From Argopecten irradians (taxonomy: Eukaryota; Mollusca; Bivalvia; Pectinida; Pectinidae), in assembly GCF_041381155.1 (NCBI RefSeq), contig NC_091135.1:53643997-53707996 (forward strand): DNA of 64,000 bases. The letters run 5' to 3'. How positions within the stretch are numbered: the first letter of the stretch is position 1; every line of letters begins with the position of its first letter. This document shows, in pieces, positions 1 to 13,700 of the stretch. The notes beneath the pieces were generated by a model. It was given only the letters and a program-made list of their open reading frames with translations. It ran no database searches and was not told where the DNA came from. The translations under genes and the position numbers were made by a program.

Positions 1-208
1 TTACTTATTATTTTTATACATTCCTTTAGATTATTTAAACGCCTATTACATAGGAATTTCCTAAATCACATCAAATGTCATTTGTTTATATGATAAAATC
101 TAACACCGTAAACTTAAAATGAAATAATTGAATAAGTAAGCATCTCCAGTAACGGAAGGAGATGTGGTATAAATGGAAATTAACTAGTGATGAAAATTTA
201 TAGGAAAC

Positions 209-214
209 TTTATT
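209..214 (-). promoter_or_regulatory. Poly(A) signal of first C1q gene
   Basis: AATAAA on the minus strand, about 50 bases past the stop codon of the first C1q gene. This is a usual place for a cleavage/polyadenylation signal, and the second C1q gene has the same motif at the same distance. Confidence 0.55.
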
Positions 215-260
215 CCATGACCAGTATCATAACACAAAATACTGAATACTTCATTGACAG

Positions 261-1882
261 TTAGGCAAGCTTCAAGCCTGAAAATGTAGAGAGACTATTT
301 CTGATGTCACTCAGCACCAACCCGTGTCCGTAGCTAGGCCCTGTGCGGATGAAGACTTTATCTGCCTGGTTTAGAGACTGGACGACGATCGCCGTAGTTT
401 GATGTATGTCGCCAACGTTTTCTGAATCTGTCCATGACGTTCCCCTGACTGATCCGTTTACTACAAGTAGGGATTGTATCACTGACCGGGTACTACAAAC
501 AGTTGTCCATGTTAAAACATAAGTTCCCGACTCTGGGGCGATGAAGATGCCTACCGACGGGTCATATCCATCACCTTGGTCCAAAACCTCGTTGTCGTAG
601 ATTAACACTTCATTATGGTTCACAGTTTTTGCATTGGAAATGGAGGCATGGAAAGCGACAGCAGGTTTAACAATCGGAGCGATACCTGAGAGTCAAGAAA
701 TTCAAATAATTTTATTTTAATGCTAAGCTATCTGAATTTTTTGTTTTTTGAATGCAAGGTTTTGCCATGTATAAATTCGGTTGGGTTTTGTTTCGAATAC
801 AGGGGACCCTCGATAATCCGAACGCCGATAGTCCGGAAACATCAGACTCCACTGGGTTTTGTTCCCTAGCCGAGATACACTATAGTCTATAAAAAAAGTT
901 TCTGTCCCTATAAGCGCTCAGCATAAAGGGAGTGTGACGACTGGTTCGCCCATTGTCAGTATAATGTGACTGGGTGGGGTGTGTAGATTGGTGACTTCGA
1001 CGGCATGTTTCACTTCAGTGATATAGCACTGCACATACGCAAGAAACTACATCCAGGGAGGTCGTCTTCAAATAACCATGGCTTTTAATAGGACGTAAAT
1101 ATAGTAAACTCAAAATCAAACCAAACCAAACAAAATCCGCCTGTTCGGAAATCTCGCAATCCGAACGCTTTGGACTTTGAACTGAATGTCCGGATTATCG
1201 AGGGTTCGTGGTAGACCTACTGTCAAACAAAGAGATGCTATTAAACTCATTCTCACTTACGATTTTGCTTGGCAAATGATAATGGACCTGTTGTGAAATG
1301 TCTCTTTTCTCCCTCTCGCTGCTCATCCAGACCGTCCGCGTCCGAGTAATTCGGGACATATTTATTCTTTATTTCTTTCTTGGAAATGCGTGGAGCCATG
1401 ACGTTTTCTTCCGCTGGTTTTGTAACAAGGTGTTCGAAAGAGTACGTGTCACCATTACTAGGTCCAGACATAGCTTCTGTTCCTCCGTCAAGCACTGATA
1501 GAGTTGCATTGTTTTCAGGTCCTGAAAGAGGTGCAGGGCGAGTTGGGGATTTGGGATGAAAAGAAGTGAAATCGGATATCATATCCGACAGCTTCGTCGA
1601 CAACTCGTTCACAAATTTATCCTTCTTAACCATGGCTTGCTGCAGTGACTTCACTTCAGATTTCAAACGGTTTATTTCAGTCCCCTGTTTCTCCATTAGA
1701 CGTTCTATATCTCCAAACTTTCGGGAAACAATATAGACAAAGTCCTGCCATTCTGACGGTGTGCGATCACCATTGTTATTTTCTGATAGTTGTGGTACTT
1801 GTTTACCTGGATCAGACGGAGTTTCAAACGTACCGTAGACAGTACCTACAACACATATACCAAACAGATATAAAGTAAACAT
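261..1882 (-). CDS. Secreted coiled-coil C1q-domain protein (gene 1, two exons)
   Basis: The model is exon 1 at 1882-1261 and exon 2 at 685-261, joined at a phase-1 intron (donor GTAAGT, acceptor CTCTCAG), giving 348 residues. Residues 1 to about 17 form a signal peptide. Residues about 48-104 are a heptad-rich coiled coil (EWQDFVYIVSRKF, then IERLMEKQ). A polar linker follows, and the C-terminal ~140 residues are a C1q jelly-roll domain with family landmarks (KPAVAFHA, GIFIAPESGTYVLTW, LVVNGS, STFSGLKL). Proteins of this family are secreted, trimerise through the stalk and bind sugars or microbial surfaces through the C1q head. In molluscs they act in innate immunity. There is no collagen stretch, so this is the coiled-coil type. 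The exon 2 length (425 nt) and intron phase equal those of the neighbouring paralog. The domain call is secure. The ligand is unknown. Confidence 0.85.
800..1222. mobile_element. pogo/Tigger-like MITE in C1q gene 1 intron
   Basis: The two ends carry inverted copies of ACCCTCGATAATCCG, with CAG at each outer edge and TA just outside the left one. TIRs of the CAG...CCTCGATAATCCGAA type are known from pogo/Tigger-like DNA transposons. The ~420 bases between them contain no open frame, so this would be a non-autonomous copy. It sits wholly in the intron between signal/coil exon 1 and C1q exon 2. The outermost ~10 bases of the two ends differ. Confidence 0.6.
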
Positions 1883-1955
1883 GTCTCACATCGTATTGTC
1901 CGAAACTTACTGTGATAAATGCGCGTTTATCTTCGTATACCAACCACTGTCTTAT

Positions 1956-1963
1956 CTTTTATA
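1956..1963 (-). promoter_or_regulatory. TATA box of C1q gene 1
   Basis: TATAAAAG on the minus strand lies about 75 bases upstream of the ATG at 1882 and predicts a 5' UTR of roughly 45 bases. It runs directly into GATAAGA, a GATA-factor type site. GATAAGA also occurs upstream of the second C1q gene. GATA control of blood-cell genes is known in invertebrates, but its use here is inference. Confidence 0.55.
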
Positions 1964-4900
1964 CATACACAGGCCCACACACAACCAAAGTTAGTTTTTT
2001 GGGTTTTTTTGTGTGATCTAGAATACGGTCAATGTGATCTTTAAATAGGAAATAGAGAATAGCTCTACTCATTTACTTTTGTCTTTTGATAACCGGAAGC
2101 GGGGTTCTTATGTTCAGTTTTATTCTTGGAGTATTTTGAACATATTTCTCAACATCTATAGAACACCTTACCTTACATATAAATATGTCTATAGTAATAT
2201 AATATAATACAGGTAACGAGCTTTCCAAAGTTAAAACGACATAGCGCCACCTCGTCTGTGGTTTCATATTTTCTGTTAGTATAGTTCTTGTTCATTATAC
2301 TCATGTATCCTTTGTATGACAGGCGCGATTTCCTTAGACAAGCTGTGTAAAAGAATGATTTTTTGACAAGACAGCAATTTAACACTTTTAACTTCAGGGG
2401 TTTGAATATCATATTATAAATACCAAAGCTGTAGCGAAGACATTTATTGCCGGAAACAAACTTTTGAAAAGAATATTGCTGTAAACTGTTTTATCTGGTG
2501 AACAAATGTGAATTATTTTTTCTTAAGAAATGTAAAGTTTATATTTCATATATCGAATTCGCTTATTATATCAATCAGTAGTGGCCGTCCAAAATTATGT
2601 TGACAATATGAGTTTAAAATCCATTCAATTTTGAACGATTTTAAACGCGAAAATTAGATGGATGTGTATTTTTGTTTCTAAAACCTTGTTCAAAATCTCT
2701 TAAATCAGACTGTTTCTGAAACGATTTCAAACTTTTTATCATCTATCATGTTTACAAGATTGTCACATGTAAAATGTGACAGGACATTCCGTTTAAATCT
2801 CTTTCTATCTTTTATAAAGAAAATTATTTGGAAGGAACCCTTGGAATAAAATTAATCTTAAAGTTTATAGTGATATATGTTATCAGAAAATGTCACCTTT
2901 CCAAGGAAACATTAAAATGTCTACCTCTCTCGTAACATCTGACATGACAAGGAGGAAATACCGGAGTTTAAAGCTTGGTTACAGAAAGGTCAATATATGT
3001 GATAATGAATAAGGTATGGGTTTTTTATTAGTATTATGAGCATGATAGAGACATATATACATGGACCTTAAGAAATAGACTACAACAGAAAGCTATTTCG
3101 TCCTCATTGGAATCAAAAGTAATTATCAATACCAATCATTACTGAACACGCTCTGTATTATCGACAAATGTGTAAAACAACAATGGATATATGCACACAT
3201 TTGAAGTGTAACGCATACAAAGACCGATATGATAGTTAATAATTATTTTAAAAACTTAAATGCGATGATGATCCAAAAAAAATGATGTAAAAAATGTATC
3301 CAGACTATGTGGCAGAAATCAAGCGTCGTCGGCAATTTAGCCTACGGTGCGTATTCGGGAGAACTGTGTCCTCTCTAATGCAACCGTCCTTAACTTCATA
3401 AACAGAAAAAATGTCTGAAGGAGGGAGTCATTTAAGACGACTTAATTTTACATAAGTTTCGTGGTATACCATTGTTCGGGAAAAACACGATTTTTTATCG
3501 CCCGCAAAATTCATTACCTTAACGGTCGTCTGAAGTTTGGACAGGTTTTAGTAATTGTTATATTCTTCCTTTTTCAATGTTGAAAAAAAAAACATAATTA
3601 TGGATTTCCTGCGGCATGTCACAATCCGTATATGGCTTTGGAATGTTACAATTAATTAAGGATTTTTTTATTGTTTGTTGTTTACTGGTGTGTAAACTGC
3701 ATTTTTTGTACAGATATTTTAAATGACGCGCGTCAGCGCGTCATGTTGAAATATCTGTTCAAAAAATGCAGTTTACACACCAGTAAACAACAAACAATAA
3801 AAATTATTCTTTATATTTACATTTCGATTGACCATTTCATTCAAATTAAGTGTTAAAATGAAATAAAATGATGTTTTTTCCAATGTTATACGATCGTTGG
3901 AACAGCCGGTCAATTGATGGAATCCCGGACTTGCGGAAGTCAGTGTTCCGGTGTGTGCATTCTTGCGCGGCAACCACTGCGTTTACGCAAGTGTAAACGA
4001 TTTCGCAGTTGGTAAGGTTATATAGCAAAGAGAAAACGGAAATGTAAATATATTAAAATAAACCTTGGGGACCGAGAATCCCTCGTCAGGGTGATTAACG
4101 TGTAACTCTAAATAAACACCATCATATAAGGGATACACCAACATTACACAATGGTACATTTAGGAAAGGATGAAAGTGTTCTTTACACAGAAACTGCATA
4201 TGTTAACGGTTAAATCCAACTGCCAAAATGACATGGTTATTGTATTCAAGGCACGTCTAGAAAAAAATCACCGTGAGTTCCAATTAAAATCTGTCAGAAA
4301 CACAAGTGTCTTCTGTTTGATACTAAGATTAGCCTGCAAATCTCTTATGCTTCAAGGTCACGGACATTAAGCAAAACTTCATCGGTGCTACCTCATTGCA
4401 CTATGAAACATGCACCAGGTAGTGGAAATCCACATGGAATGATAATTAGATTTCAATTCGCGTTGTCAATATTAATTCAAACTTATTATATGTGCCAAAA
4501 TATTGACGTTCGGAATCAAGCGTATACTTTTACATCATTATTGCACTGCAGTTGTGTTAAATATAGGTGAATACATTGTAATATATTCAAATGGATCTTC
4601 CTAATATCCAGTAAATAGCTTGTAAATATCCTTAATCTTGTCACTATTAGAAAAAAACTAAAATGTGACAAGGCGGTTAGAAAAACATAGCGACTGAATA
4701 GTTCATCGATAGTGCCTGTAACCTGATATCTCAACAGTTTGTACTAAAGGATATGTATAACAGTTCTAAGGAAATTATGTTTAAGAGTCCGCGTTGATCA
4801 TCATAAATCCTTATTTCAAGAAAGAAAAATATTTTTTCTTGTTGTATTTCTTATTTTTATTTTCTTTATCCTTTTTTCGCATAATGGTTGTTCTATAAAC

Positions 4901-7844
4901 TAAAAAAATGATTGATTTGTGAAGTCTTATCAAAACGTCCACTGGTTCCCATCAGGCAGTTGGTCGTATTAAAATTAATAACATTGTTTTATGGATTTTA
5001 TTCCATTTTTGTGTATATAATTTGATAGTGATATTGATATTTTATCATCCCAGTATTAAACCTGTCCAATCCGATTCGAGTTTTGCTTAAATTTCTAAAG
5101 TGTGAGTGTCGTAAAACAATATATTTCTTCGGAACAAAAAAACTTCTTAAATATCTACTCTATACATGTACCCTGCCACCACAATCAACAAACAGTTGAA
5201 TTTGTCTTATGTAATATTGTCTACAGAGCTTTCAATAGTCTGAAATTCCAAACAATATCAAGGTTTCGAGATGACACCATTTTTGTAACTTATTTTCGAA
5301 TTGTCTCCGTATCAATAATAATGTCGGCGTTTTATCGATTTTTAAATTTCTCTTATAATGTCGGCGTATTTTTACAAACAAGTTTGTCCTTAGCGAATAT
5401 GTTCAGTCTGTAGAGGGAGTGGAAATGACAGACTAATCTGATACGACGAGGATATAAAGGACAAGGCGTCAGATTCAGTGTCTCGGTAAGAAAGGTCAAA
5501 ATAATGGGTGAAAAGGTTATAAAAAGGTTATTGATTACATTTCCGTAACCTTTTGACTTTTCAATGAGACAAATATTATAATAAATGGACTTTAAACTAA
5601 TCTTTGTCAGCTCCAAAGCATTAAAGACGAAAGTTGTATATGTCTACATGTGTTTAGTTGGTGAGGTCACTTAGTTTATCTGATAAAAGTGTAAGGGAGG
5701 TAACTCCTATGTATGTTCAACACCTATGTTGGATACACTGACAGTACTGAACATAAAATACATTCTTTCATTCAGCAAATTTATTGCCCTTTATAACATA
5801 CATTATCAGTAATTGTGCTAATTGTATAATTTGTTTTCACAACATTTTACCAACCCATCCAGGGTTGGATTATCACGAAAAGATTCATATTGCTTCAAAA
5901 CACCGATGGATACAATTTAATAAAAAAAAAAACCACCAAGCTTTACGAATTGTCATACTTTGAAAACTCTAGGTCTAGATATTCCTTTTCTGCAATATAT
6001 ATCCATTTGCATCTCTATGTTGAAAGGACTGACAGGCATGCGATCTCCCTAGATCATGTTATTTAAAAATAGTGACTACAGTTATATTATATCATATCAC
6101 AATACTTTTGGGATACTTAACCGGTGAGTATAATATCAAATGATAATTCACAGTTCTCAAATCGAGATATTTTGAAGATATTGTTTTTGTACAAGATAAC
6201 GTGAAGTCATCATTCACTGTGGGAGTGAGTATATGTACTGTACATTAACTACGAATACAATGCATTGCTGTGATGATTGTCACTTATAATGATTCTATAC
6301 AACAAACATTTTATGTTATTTTATCGATGTTTTTATTATTATTTATTTATTTCATTTAATAATAGAAGAAAACATCAAAATATGGTCTTCCAAGCAAATC
6401 AAGTTTTATCATATGAATTATCTTTTGTAAGGCCGGTAATCGGAAAACTTTGTACAGACCAACCTTTCACAAGTTTGAGATAACTGCAGAAGCATTAGCT
6501 ATTATTTTCTTTTGTTTGTCACGGTTTTAAAAAGTGACATTGTTTTGTCCTATTTTAACTCATTCACCCCTGAAATTTCACAATGAACTGTTCTAGTCTT
6601 TGGCTTAAAAAAAAGTCTAAATGTTTCTTCAAGGGTGAATATGTTAAATGTCTTCATACGTAGGTGTAGTATGAGATTAACTCTGTGATACGCATGTAAC
6701 GTGTTAAGTTGCAAATCAATATCAAAAAGCAGATGAGTCGAAAAGTGTTTTTATTCAAGGCAATAAAATCGAAACATAACCGTTTTAGCACATTTGGCAT
6801 ATTTAACAAAGTCGATACAAACTGTTATATTTATTTTTGTATGGAAACAGGTCGGCTTAGTGTAGCACATTGCCATGGCATCAGAATTCAACCGGTGTCA
6901 CTAGAAGGAAATGGTTTCTAACTCTTGGAGGTAGTTGTAGTACTTTAGAGATTTCATTTTCTGTTGATTTTTTCGTATGGTGTTTACTTAAATATCCTTT
7001 TGTAAAATTAAAAAATAATTATTTCTGAGAACGAGACTTTAATACGTTCCTTATTTTTTATGAAAATAAGTTGAGGACGTGGATAATTAAATCACTTTTA
7101 TGTTATAATCGTTCTTTGAAAGTGCAACAAAAGTATTACATAGTTATATCATCTTTTGGAATGCATATTCCATCAATCTTCCTTTTATCAAATATAGTTT
7201 CCAAAATTTGAATGAAACCAAGTGATGAGAATAAAATGAAAAAAGCATTGCCAATGACATTTCAATATTAATTTAAGGATCAACTTAGATATATTTTTAC
7301 GCTATGGCGATATTACACTAAAAGCAGAGTATACTCCAAATTAACCGCAAAACTCCATAACATAAACCATCTATTCAAGTTTATACTTATATGCCACTTT
7401 AATTCCGTTAAACTTCAAATTTCATAAAGGTCTTCTCTCCCTATAAAATTACCATGTCATTGTATTAGCCAATCAGAGGCGACATCATAAACGACGACGG
7501 TGTTGTACGTTATGAGATGATGACATGATCCCATTTTAAGCCAATGAATATGCTCGTTACAGGCAACACTGTATTGTACATGATAAGCAGTACTACGTCA
7601 GTTGGAATCCAAAAATAGGTAATTACAAACTGACTCTTCCAAGATAATATTTATCATATCCGAACACCAGTGCGTCACCTACAAAACGCATTACAATATA
7701 AAATGTAATTTAGTTACTTACTGGAAATCTTGTTTCTTAATTAACTTATCACAAATTTAAAAAGGAGTGAAATATACAAATATGACATAAGTTATATTTT
7801 ACATAAAAAATAATAGCAAATATTCTATGCTGTTTGAAACTCAT
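1964..7844. other. Intergenic, AT-rich, no gene seen
   Basis: This is the upstream region of C1q gene 1 and the downstream side of gene 2. The open frames are short and do not resemble any protein I know. It contains the long hairpin near 3.7 kb and a segment near 5.35-5.53 kb that resembles 15.16-15.33 kb. Nothing else stands out. Confidence 0.6.
3665..3803. repeat. Long hairpin (inverted repeat, ~67-bp arms)
   Basis: The left arm starts TTTTTATTGTTTGTTG and the right arm ends CAACAAACAATAAAAA. The arms are complementary over about 67 bases with roughly four mismatches and almost no loop; the centre is ACGCGCGTCAGCGCGT. It may be a foldback-type MITE or the product of a template switch. No target duplication was recognised. 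Confidence 0.75.
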
Positions 7845-7850
7845 TTTATT
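7845..7850 (-). promoter_or_regulatory. Poly(A) signal of second C1q gene
   Basis: AATAAA on the minus strand, 57 bases past the stop codon of the second C1q gene. Confidence 0.55.
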
Positions 7851-7906
7851 GTTCAAAGATACCAAATTAAATACAGCGCTTCTATTTTCATTATCTATAT
7901 CCTTTT

Positions 7907-9223
7907 TTAATCAAGCTTCCAGCCTGAGAATGTGGAATACCCAAACCCTCCATTACTGATTATGGTACCATGCCCATAGGTAGGACCCATACGGATGAAG
8001 ACATTATCTCCCTGGTCCAGGCACACGACCACGGTGGCTGAGGTTTGGTGGATATCAGTAATATCTTCGGAGTCTGTCCATGAAACACCACTTACAGATC
8101 CGTTCACAACCAAGAGAGTCTGGAACATAGTATGTGTGTAGCTAAGGGTGGTCCACGTGAGAACATAGGTACCTGACTCCGGGACCGTGTAGAGCCCGAC
8201 CCCCGGGCTATATCCGTCGCCTTGGTCCAATGCCTCATGGTCATATATAACCACATTATTGTTGGTAACAACTTTGTTTGAGGAAAGGTAGACGTGGAAA
8301 GTTACAGCAGGTTTGACACTCGGGGCGACACCTGTAATTCAAATTAAAAGGAGAATGTAGAGATCATTTTTGACGTAGTTTCAGTGTTTTATGTTAATTG
8401 CTAATAATTACGATACCATTATGCATATTCTTTATTTACTTTTGTCAGCAAACGTATATATTTTCATTCATTGCATAATTGGCAGAACTAATACACATGT
8501 ATATTTTACTACAAACCAAAATACAAAATGGCTGCCTAAGGTTGGACACTGTTGTGGTTTTTATCTGTGCCAAATTGCAGCAAATATTTCGAGATAATGA
8601 ATTCTTGATAACATTCACAACAAAACAGAAACTAGATAATTCTTATCCAAAACGTGTCCCAATATGATTCAGTGCAAATTAAAAAAAAAATTTAAAAAAA
8701 AACCATAACAAATAAATAAGTCTATTCTTATAATAGTTTTACTCCGACATTGGTACTCACGTTTTTGCGGAGAAGGTAAAATTTCCATTTCTTTTTCCTC
8801 AACCTGGTCGCGTTCATCAGACATATGTTTGAAATTACGGTCACCATCTACGATTTTATTTTCAGAAAAGTTTGACAATAACTTTAGAGATAACTCGGAA
8901 ACCGTTTGATCCCTCTGAAAGATGGCTTTTTCAAATGATGCTATTCCAGTTTTAAGTTGTTTCATTTCACTCCGCTGACCAGCCATTCCTTCCTCTAGTT
9001 GTTTAATACGACTGTCCTTCTCCGCCAGAAGACGTTCCATGTCGTCAAACTTCTGGTTTACCATGGAGACGAAGTCCTGCCATTCTGACCGTATCGTGTC
9101 ACCATGGCTACGATGAAAAGTCTGCGAGGCTTTGTTGACTAGCTTAAGTTTATCTTCAAACGAGTGACCGCCATTTCCTACAGCACCAATGGTCAGTAAA
9201 ACCTTTATGAATATTCCTGACAT
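7907..9223 (-). CDS. Secreted coiled-coil C1q-domain protein (gene 2, two exons)
   Basis: Exon 1 is 9223-8761 and exon 2 is 8331-7907, joined at a phase-1 intron (donor GTGAGT, acceptor AATTACAG), giving 295 residues. The frame is open 10 codons further upstream to a GTG, but eukaryotic genes do not normally start there. The ATG at 9223 gives a good signal peptide (MSGIFIKVLLTIGAVGNG). Residues about 45-110 form a coiled coil (MVNQKFDDMERLLAEK, then RIKQLEEGMAGQ). The C-terminal ~140 residues are a C1q domain (KPAVTFHVYLS, LYTVPESGTYVLTW, LVVNGS, STFSGWKL). It is a tandem paralog of gene 1: same strand, intron phase and exon 2 length (425 nt), and the conserved sequence EWQDFV before the coil. 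It is probably a secreted pattern-recognition protein; the ligand is unknown. Confidence 0.86.
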
Positions 9224-10116
9224 CCTGTTAGCCAATAACAAAGTAATGAACACGTATCCCGTGTACTGACAAAGAGCAATCTTATCATTTGTACTTTATT
9301 GACATATAACTTTAACACCTATTTAGGGCATAGTCGACTTCCATGAGATATTACAGGTGTTTCCAGACCAGTCCAAACAGGGACTGTGTAGAATAGTGCG
9401 GGATCAAAATAATCCTTAGTGAAATTTAACGCTAATGATTAAAATACAAAATGCCTGCCTGTGTAAAATTTTAAATTTTGAAATTTTAATTTTATAATAT
9501 TCGTACATGATTAAGCTTGTCGATGTGTTACGGCACAAATATCTGCTATACTTGGTATGTGTACATTGTGAGAACATCAAACGATTTATTTTCTTAAAAG
9601 TCGATTGATTGAGGTTTTAAGAAGAACTACTTATTATTGCAGAATGTTCTATTCTCTGTTTTTGGAGATTATTCTCACACAACAGAAACATACGTCACAT
9701 ACAAACCTGTTCTAAATATTGAAACCCTACACCCACACCAGTCCTTGTGTAAGACCTAGTCTATCACCAGAACAATATGACCTTGGAATTTACAAATATT
9801 ACGCAAAACGGCTGCCCAAACGTATACCCTTCAGTATACAACATTCTTGATACCTCAAATGCTTGCACTATAATTCTGTATAGTCGGTGAAAGAATGTAC
9901 AAGAACACACAGGTCGTCCTCGTAGTCCATAGGATCTATATTATATGGTCAAGGCATTGACTAACGATAAAGATATATAAAACAGCGCCCTTTACCTGGT
10001 CAATCTAAGCTGAGATATTGTTAGAAGTGAATTCTAGACTGATAGTTTGCTTACAGAGACCTTCCTTGTAGGGAAATCTTTAAGTACACTGTAAACATTT
10101 AATACATTTATTCATA
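9224..10116. other. Upstream region of C1q gene 2, no gene seen
   Basis: AT-rich and without a convincing open frame. A GATAAGA motif about 55 bases upstream of the ATG matches the one in front of gene 1. No strong TATA box was seen, only TTATATG further up. Confidence 0.45.
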
Positions 10117-10121
10117 CCCAT

Positions 10122-10271
10122 TGTAACATGTAAACAAACTAAGCCATGAGGTTTCTTGAACCGGAGTAACTTTATTACGTAAATCTGATTGGTCAATATA
10201 ATAGCTCACATAACATAGGAGCCAACACTGGACCATAGAATCCGGAATGCTAAATATAATATTATGTGACA
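10122..10271 (-). repeat. 3' LTR of gypsy element 1
   Basis: A 150-bp terminal repeat, almost identical to 14729-14878. On the minus strand it starts TGTCACATAATATTA and ends CATGTTACA. The purine-rich tract lies immediately inside it. Confidence 0.93.
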
Positions 10272-10739
10272 TCTCCTTTTTTTCTTTTTTTAAAAGAAAT
10301 TTATAATTTCTTCAGTTAAATAGCATTCACTTTAAACATGACTAGAAACATCTTAACCATTTGCAATAGAAAAACTATTGATTATAACTATCAATTTTGA
10401 CTAGATATGATATTCACTTGTAGAGTCTGTGAATAATGAATGTTCTAACACTGTTCTGCACTTGTTGTGTCACACAAACCTATTACAGAGTTAACACTCA
10501 GTAAATGTCATGCATCAATGTGTGATTATACCTAATACATCAGCAAAACACATTTGACTAGATTTTAAACTCAATTAACTGTTTTTAACACTTTTTCATA
10601 ACGTTTCTCAAACACTTTTAAACAACAAGATAACAACATAAACAAAAAACAAAACCTGGGGTCAGAGGTTACTAGCACTTAACCCTCCGTTGGGATCAGG
10701 TCTTTACCACCTGTCCATTCACTTAAAGTCTATGGCACA

Positions 10740-13700
10740 TTAGTATTTCTCATAGTCTTTAAAGCGAGATGGTTCTTTGATAACCCTGCCTCTAGATGTT
10801 GTCCTACACGTGTTCAGTACAGTTGGAATGTTCGTTGTCTCTGGACTAACTGTGACAGGATCTGGAGTTGGAGGTGGATTATTGTTGACGATCGGTTCGT
10901 CGATTTCAGGTGCTTCGAAAGCGGGTGGCGCTTCTGGCGTCTTAAGTAGGTGCTTCCGATTTCTCCTGTATTTCTGTCCATTGGGTGTTTGGACAACATA
11001 GGATCTTGGCGTGGTGTGTTTTTGTTGTACCACAGCTGGTTCCCATGTTTTCTGCACTCTCATTCTGACGACGTCTCCAGGTGTTAGAGCTTTCAGTGGT
11101 TGACTTTTTTGGTCGTAGTTAAACTTTTGTTTTGCTTGACGTTTCTCCAGTTGTTCTCGCGCATACTCTGCGACCTTCGGTGTAAGCGTTGCAGAGCTCA
11201 CAGGGATTTTAGATTTCAATGTCCTGCTCATCAGAAGTTGGGCCGGAGAGTAACTCATCCCAGATAGGGGTGTATTCCTGTATTCCAACAACGCGATGTA
11301 TGGATCTGAGTTGTCTTCCTGAGACTTTCTGAGAATGTTTTTCACTGTTTGGACCATTCGTTCACTAAGTCCGTTTGATTGAGCATATGTTGGACTTGAG
11401 GTCACGAGGTCAATATCCCATGATTTCGCGAATTCCTTGAACTCTCGGGAGTTGAATGGCATATTGTCTGACATTATAGTTTGAGGAATTCCGTGACGGG
11501 CTAGGATTGATTTAAGGTGTACTACTACAGTTTTCGCTGTTTTGTTTTCCAACAGGTTTATTTCCGGATATTTTGAATAGTAGTCTACTACTACTAGGTA
11601 GTCCCTGGATCCGAACTCAAATAAGTCCATGCCTAGTTTTTGCCAGGCTCTCTCGGGTACCTCGTGAGGAATGAGAGGTTCTTTTTGTTGTTTCCTCTTG
11701 TACCGATTGCATGTTGTACACCTTGAAATGTAGTCATCTATTTCCGCCGACATTCCAGGCCAATATAGAGTGTCTCTTGCACGGGATTTACACTTTTCCA
11801 TCCCTAGGTGGCACTCATGAATTGTGTTGAGCAACTCCTTGCGCATTTCACGTGGAATTATTAGACGCTCACCACAGAATACTAGTCCTTTAGCCGTGTG
11901 TATTTCGTCGCGGATGTTGAAGTACTGTCGAACTGAGGTGTGTGTTTCAGCTTTGTTTTCTGGCCATCCCGACTTGACGACACTAATGAGATTTTGTAAC
12001 TCAGTATCTCGCTCTGTCGCTTCTTGTAGTTGTTCAATTTTACTCTTACTTGCTGCTAGATTGGCTACGAGACCATGGATTATGACATCCATGTCTTCTT
12101 GTAAGTTTTTATCTTGCTCAGTTTGTTCTGTTGTCAGATACGCACGAGATAGGGTGTCGGCTATGAACATCAGTTTTCCAGGCGTGTAGGTTATACTGAT
12201 TTGATAGCGCTGAAGGCGAAGTAGCATTCGCTGGAGCCTTGGTGAGGCTTTTGCTAGCGGTTTCTGGATGATTGCTTCGAGCGGTTTATGATCTGATTGT
12301 ACTTCGACCTTCATACCATAGATGTATTGATGAAATTTGTCACAGGCAAATACTATAGCTAACAGTTCTTTCTCTATCTGTGCATAGTTTCTCTCTGCGG
12401 ATGTAAGTGAGCGCGATGCGTAGGCTATTGGCTGTTTATCTTGTAGCAAACACGCTCCAAGACCGTTTTGAGATGCATCAGCTTGAATAGTTATTGGTTT
12501 AGCTGGGTCAAAGAACTTGAGCACAGGACTCTTTGTGAGAGTTTGTTTGATCTCTCGTATAGCACGATCATGAGTCTCATCCCAAAACCACGGTGTTTCG
12601 TTCTTGAGTAGTAGTCGTAACGGAGCCGTGATCTCGGACATGCGCGGTATAAACTTGGACAAGTAGTTGACCATTCCCAAAAGGCGCTGAAGGGCTGGTT
12701 TGTCCTCGGGTTTCGGCATATCGAGTATCGCTTGAATTTTCTTCTCATCGGGTTTTAGACCATCTTGGGTGATCACATGACCCATGTACTCGACAGTGTC
12801 AACCTTGAATTGGATTTTATCCGCGTTGAACTTTACGTTTTGTTCAATGGCTCTTTCTATGACCTTTCGCACTATTTTGTCGTGTTCTTCTTCATTTTCC
12901 GCAGCGATGATCATATCGTCTGCTATCATGTGTACCCCTTGAATGTCACCAAATATTTGATAGTTCTTTTCTGGAATACCTCGCTAGCCGAACATATGCC
13001 AAAGGGCATTCTCTTAAACCTGTACCGGCCAAATGGAGTATTAAAACAGCACAGTAGCGACGACTCGTGGTCTAGCTGCACGTGCCAATATCCGTCACGT
13101 TCATCGAGGATACTGAACACTTTCTTACCATGAAGGTCGGCAGCAACGTCTTCCGGAGTCGGAATCCGAAAATGCTCGCGCTTGATCGCTGTATTTAAAT
13201 CGCGAGGATCCAAGCAAAGTCTCAATGCGCCATTTTTCTTCTCCACAATAACAAGACTATTTACCCATTCAGTGGGCTCATCGACTGAGGCGAGTACATC
13301 TTCCTTTTCTAGCCTCGTTATGGTCTCCTTGAGTCTGTCTAGTAAACCAAATGCTACTTTACGGGGTGGTTGGACTTGCGGTTTGACTGTTTTGTCGATT
13401 TCAATTCTATATTCGCCCTTAAACTTCCCCACACCTTTGAACACTTCGCTGAACTCGGATTTTAGTGATTCCTTTGTGAGTGGTTTCTGCTCTTTAGTAA
13501 CAATGTCAACTCTTTCAACAAGTTTGAGCTTACTACACGAGTCGAGTCCTAGGATAGCTGGTGATTTTACATCGACAACATACAATTGCACCATTTCGTT
13601 GTTGATTTCTGTGACGATACGACCAGCTGGTTCGAGTTTATGTCCACCATAGGCAGTGAGCCTAGTACGCGTGTTCATTAATTGTGGTTTGTTCGGAAGT

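Noticed and set aside
8669-9253. C1q gene 2 starting at 9253 and reading through to 8669
   Set aside because: The codon at 9253 is GTG, and the frame past 8761 runs into the intron behind a clear GTGAGT donor.
11824-12189. Plus-strand open frames over gypsy element 1
   Set aside because: They are antisense shadows of pol.
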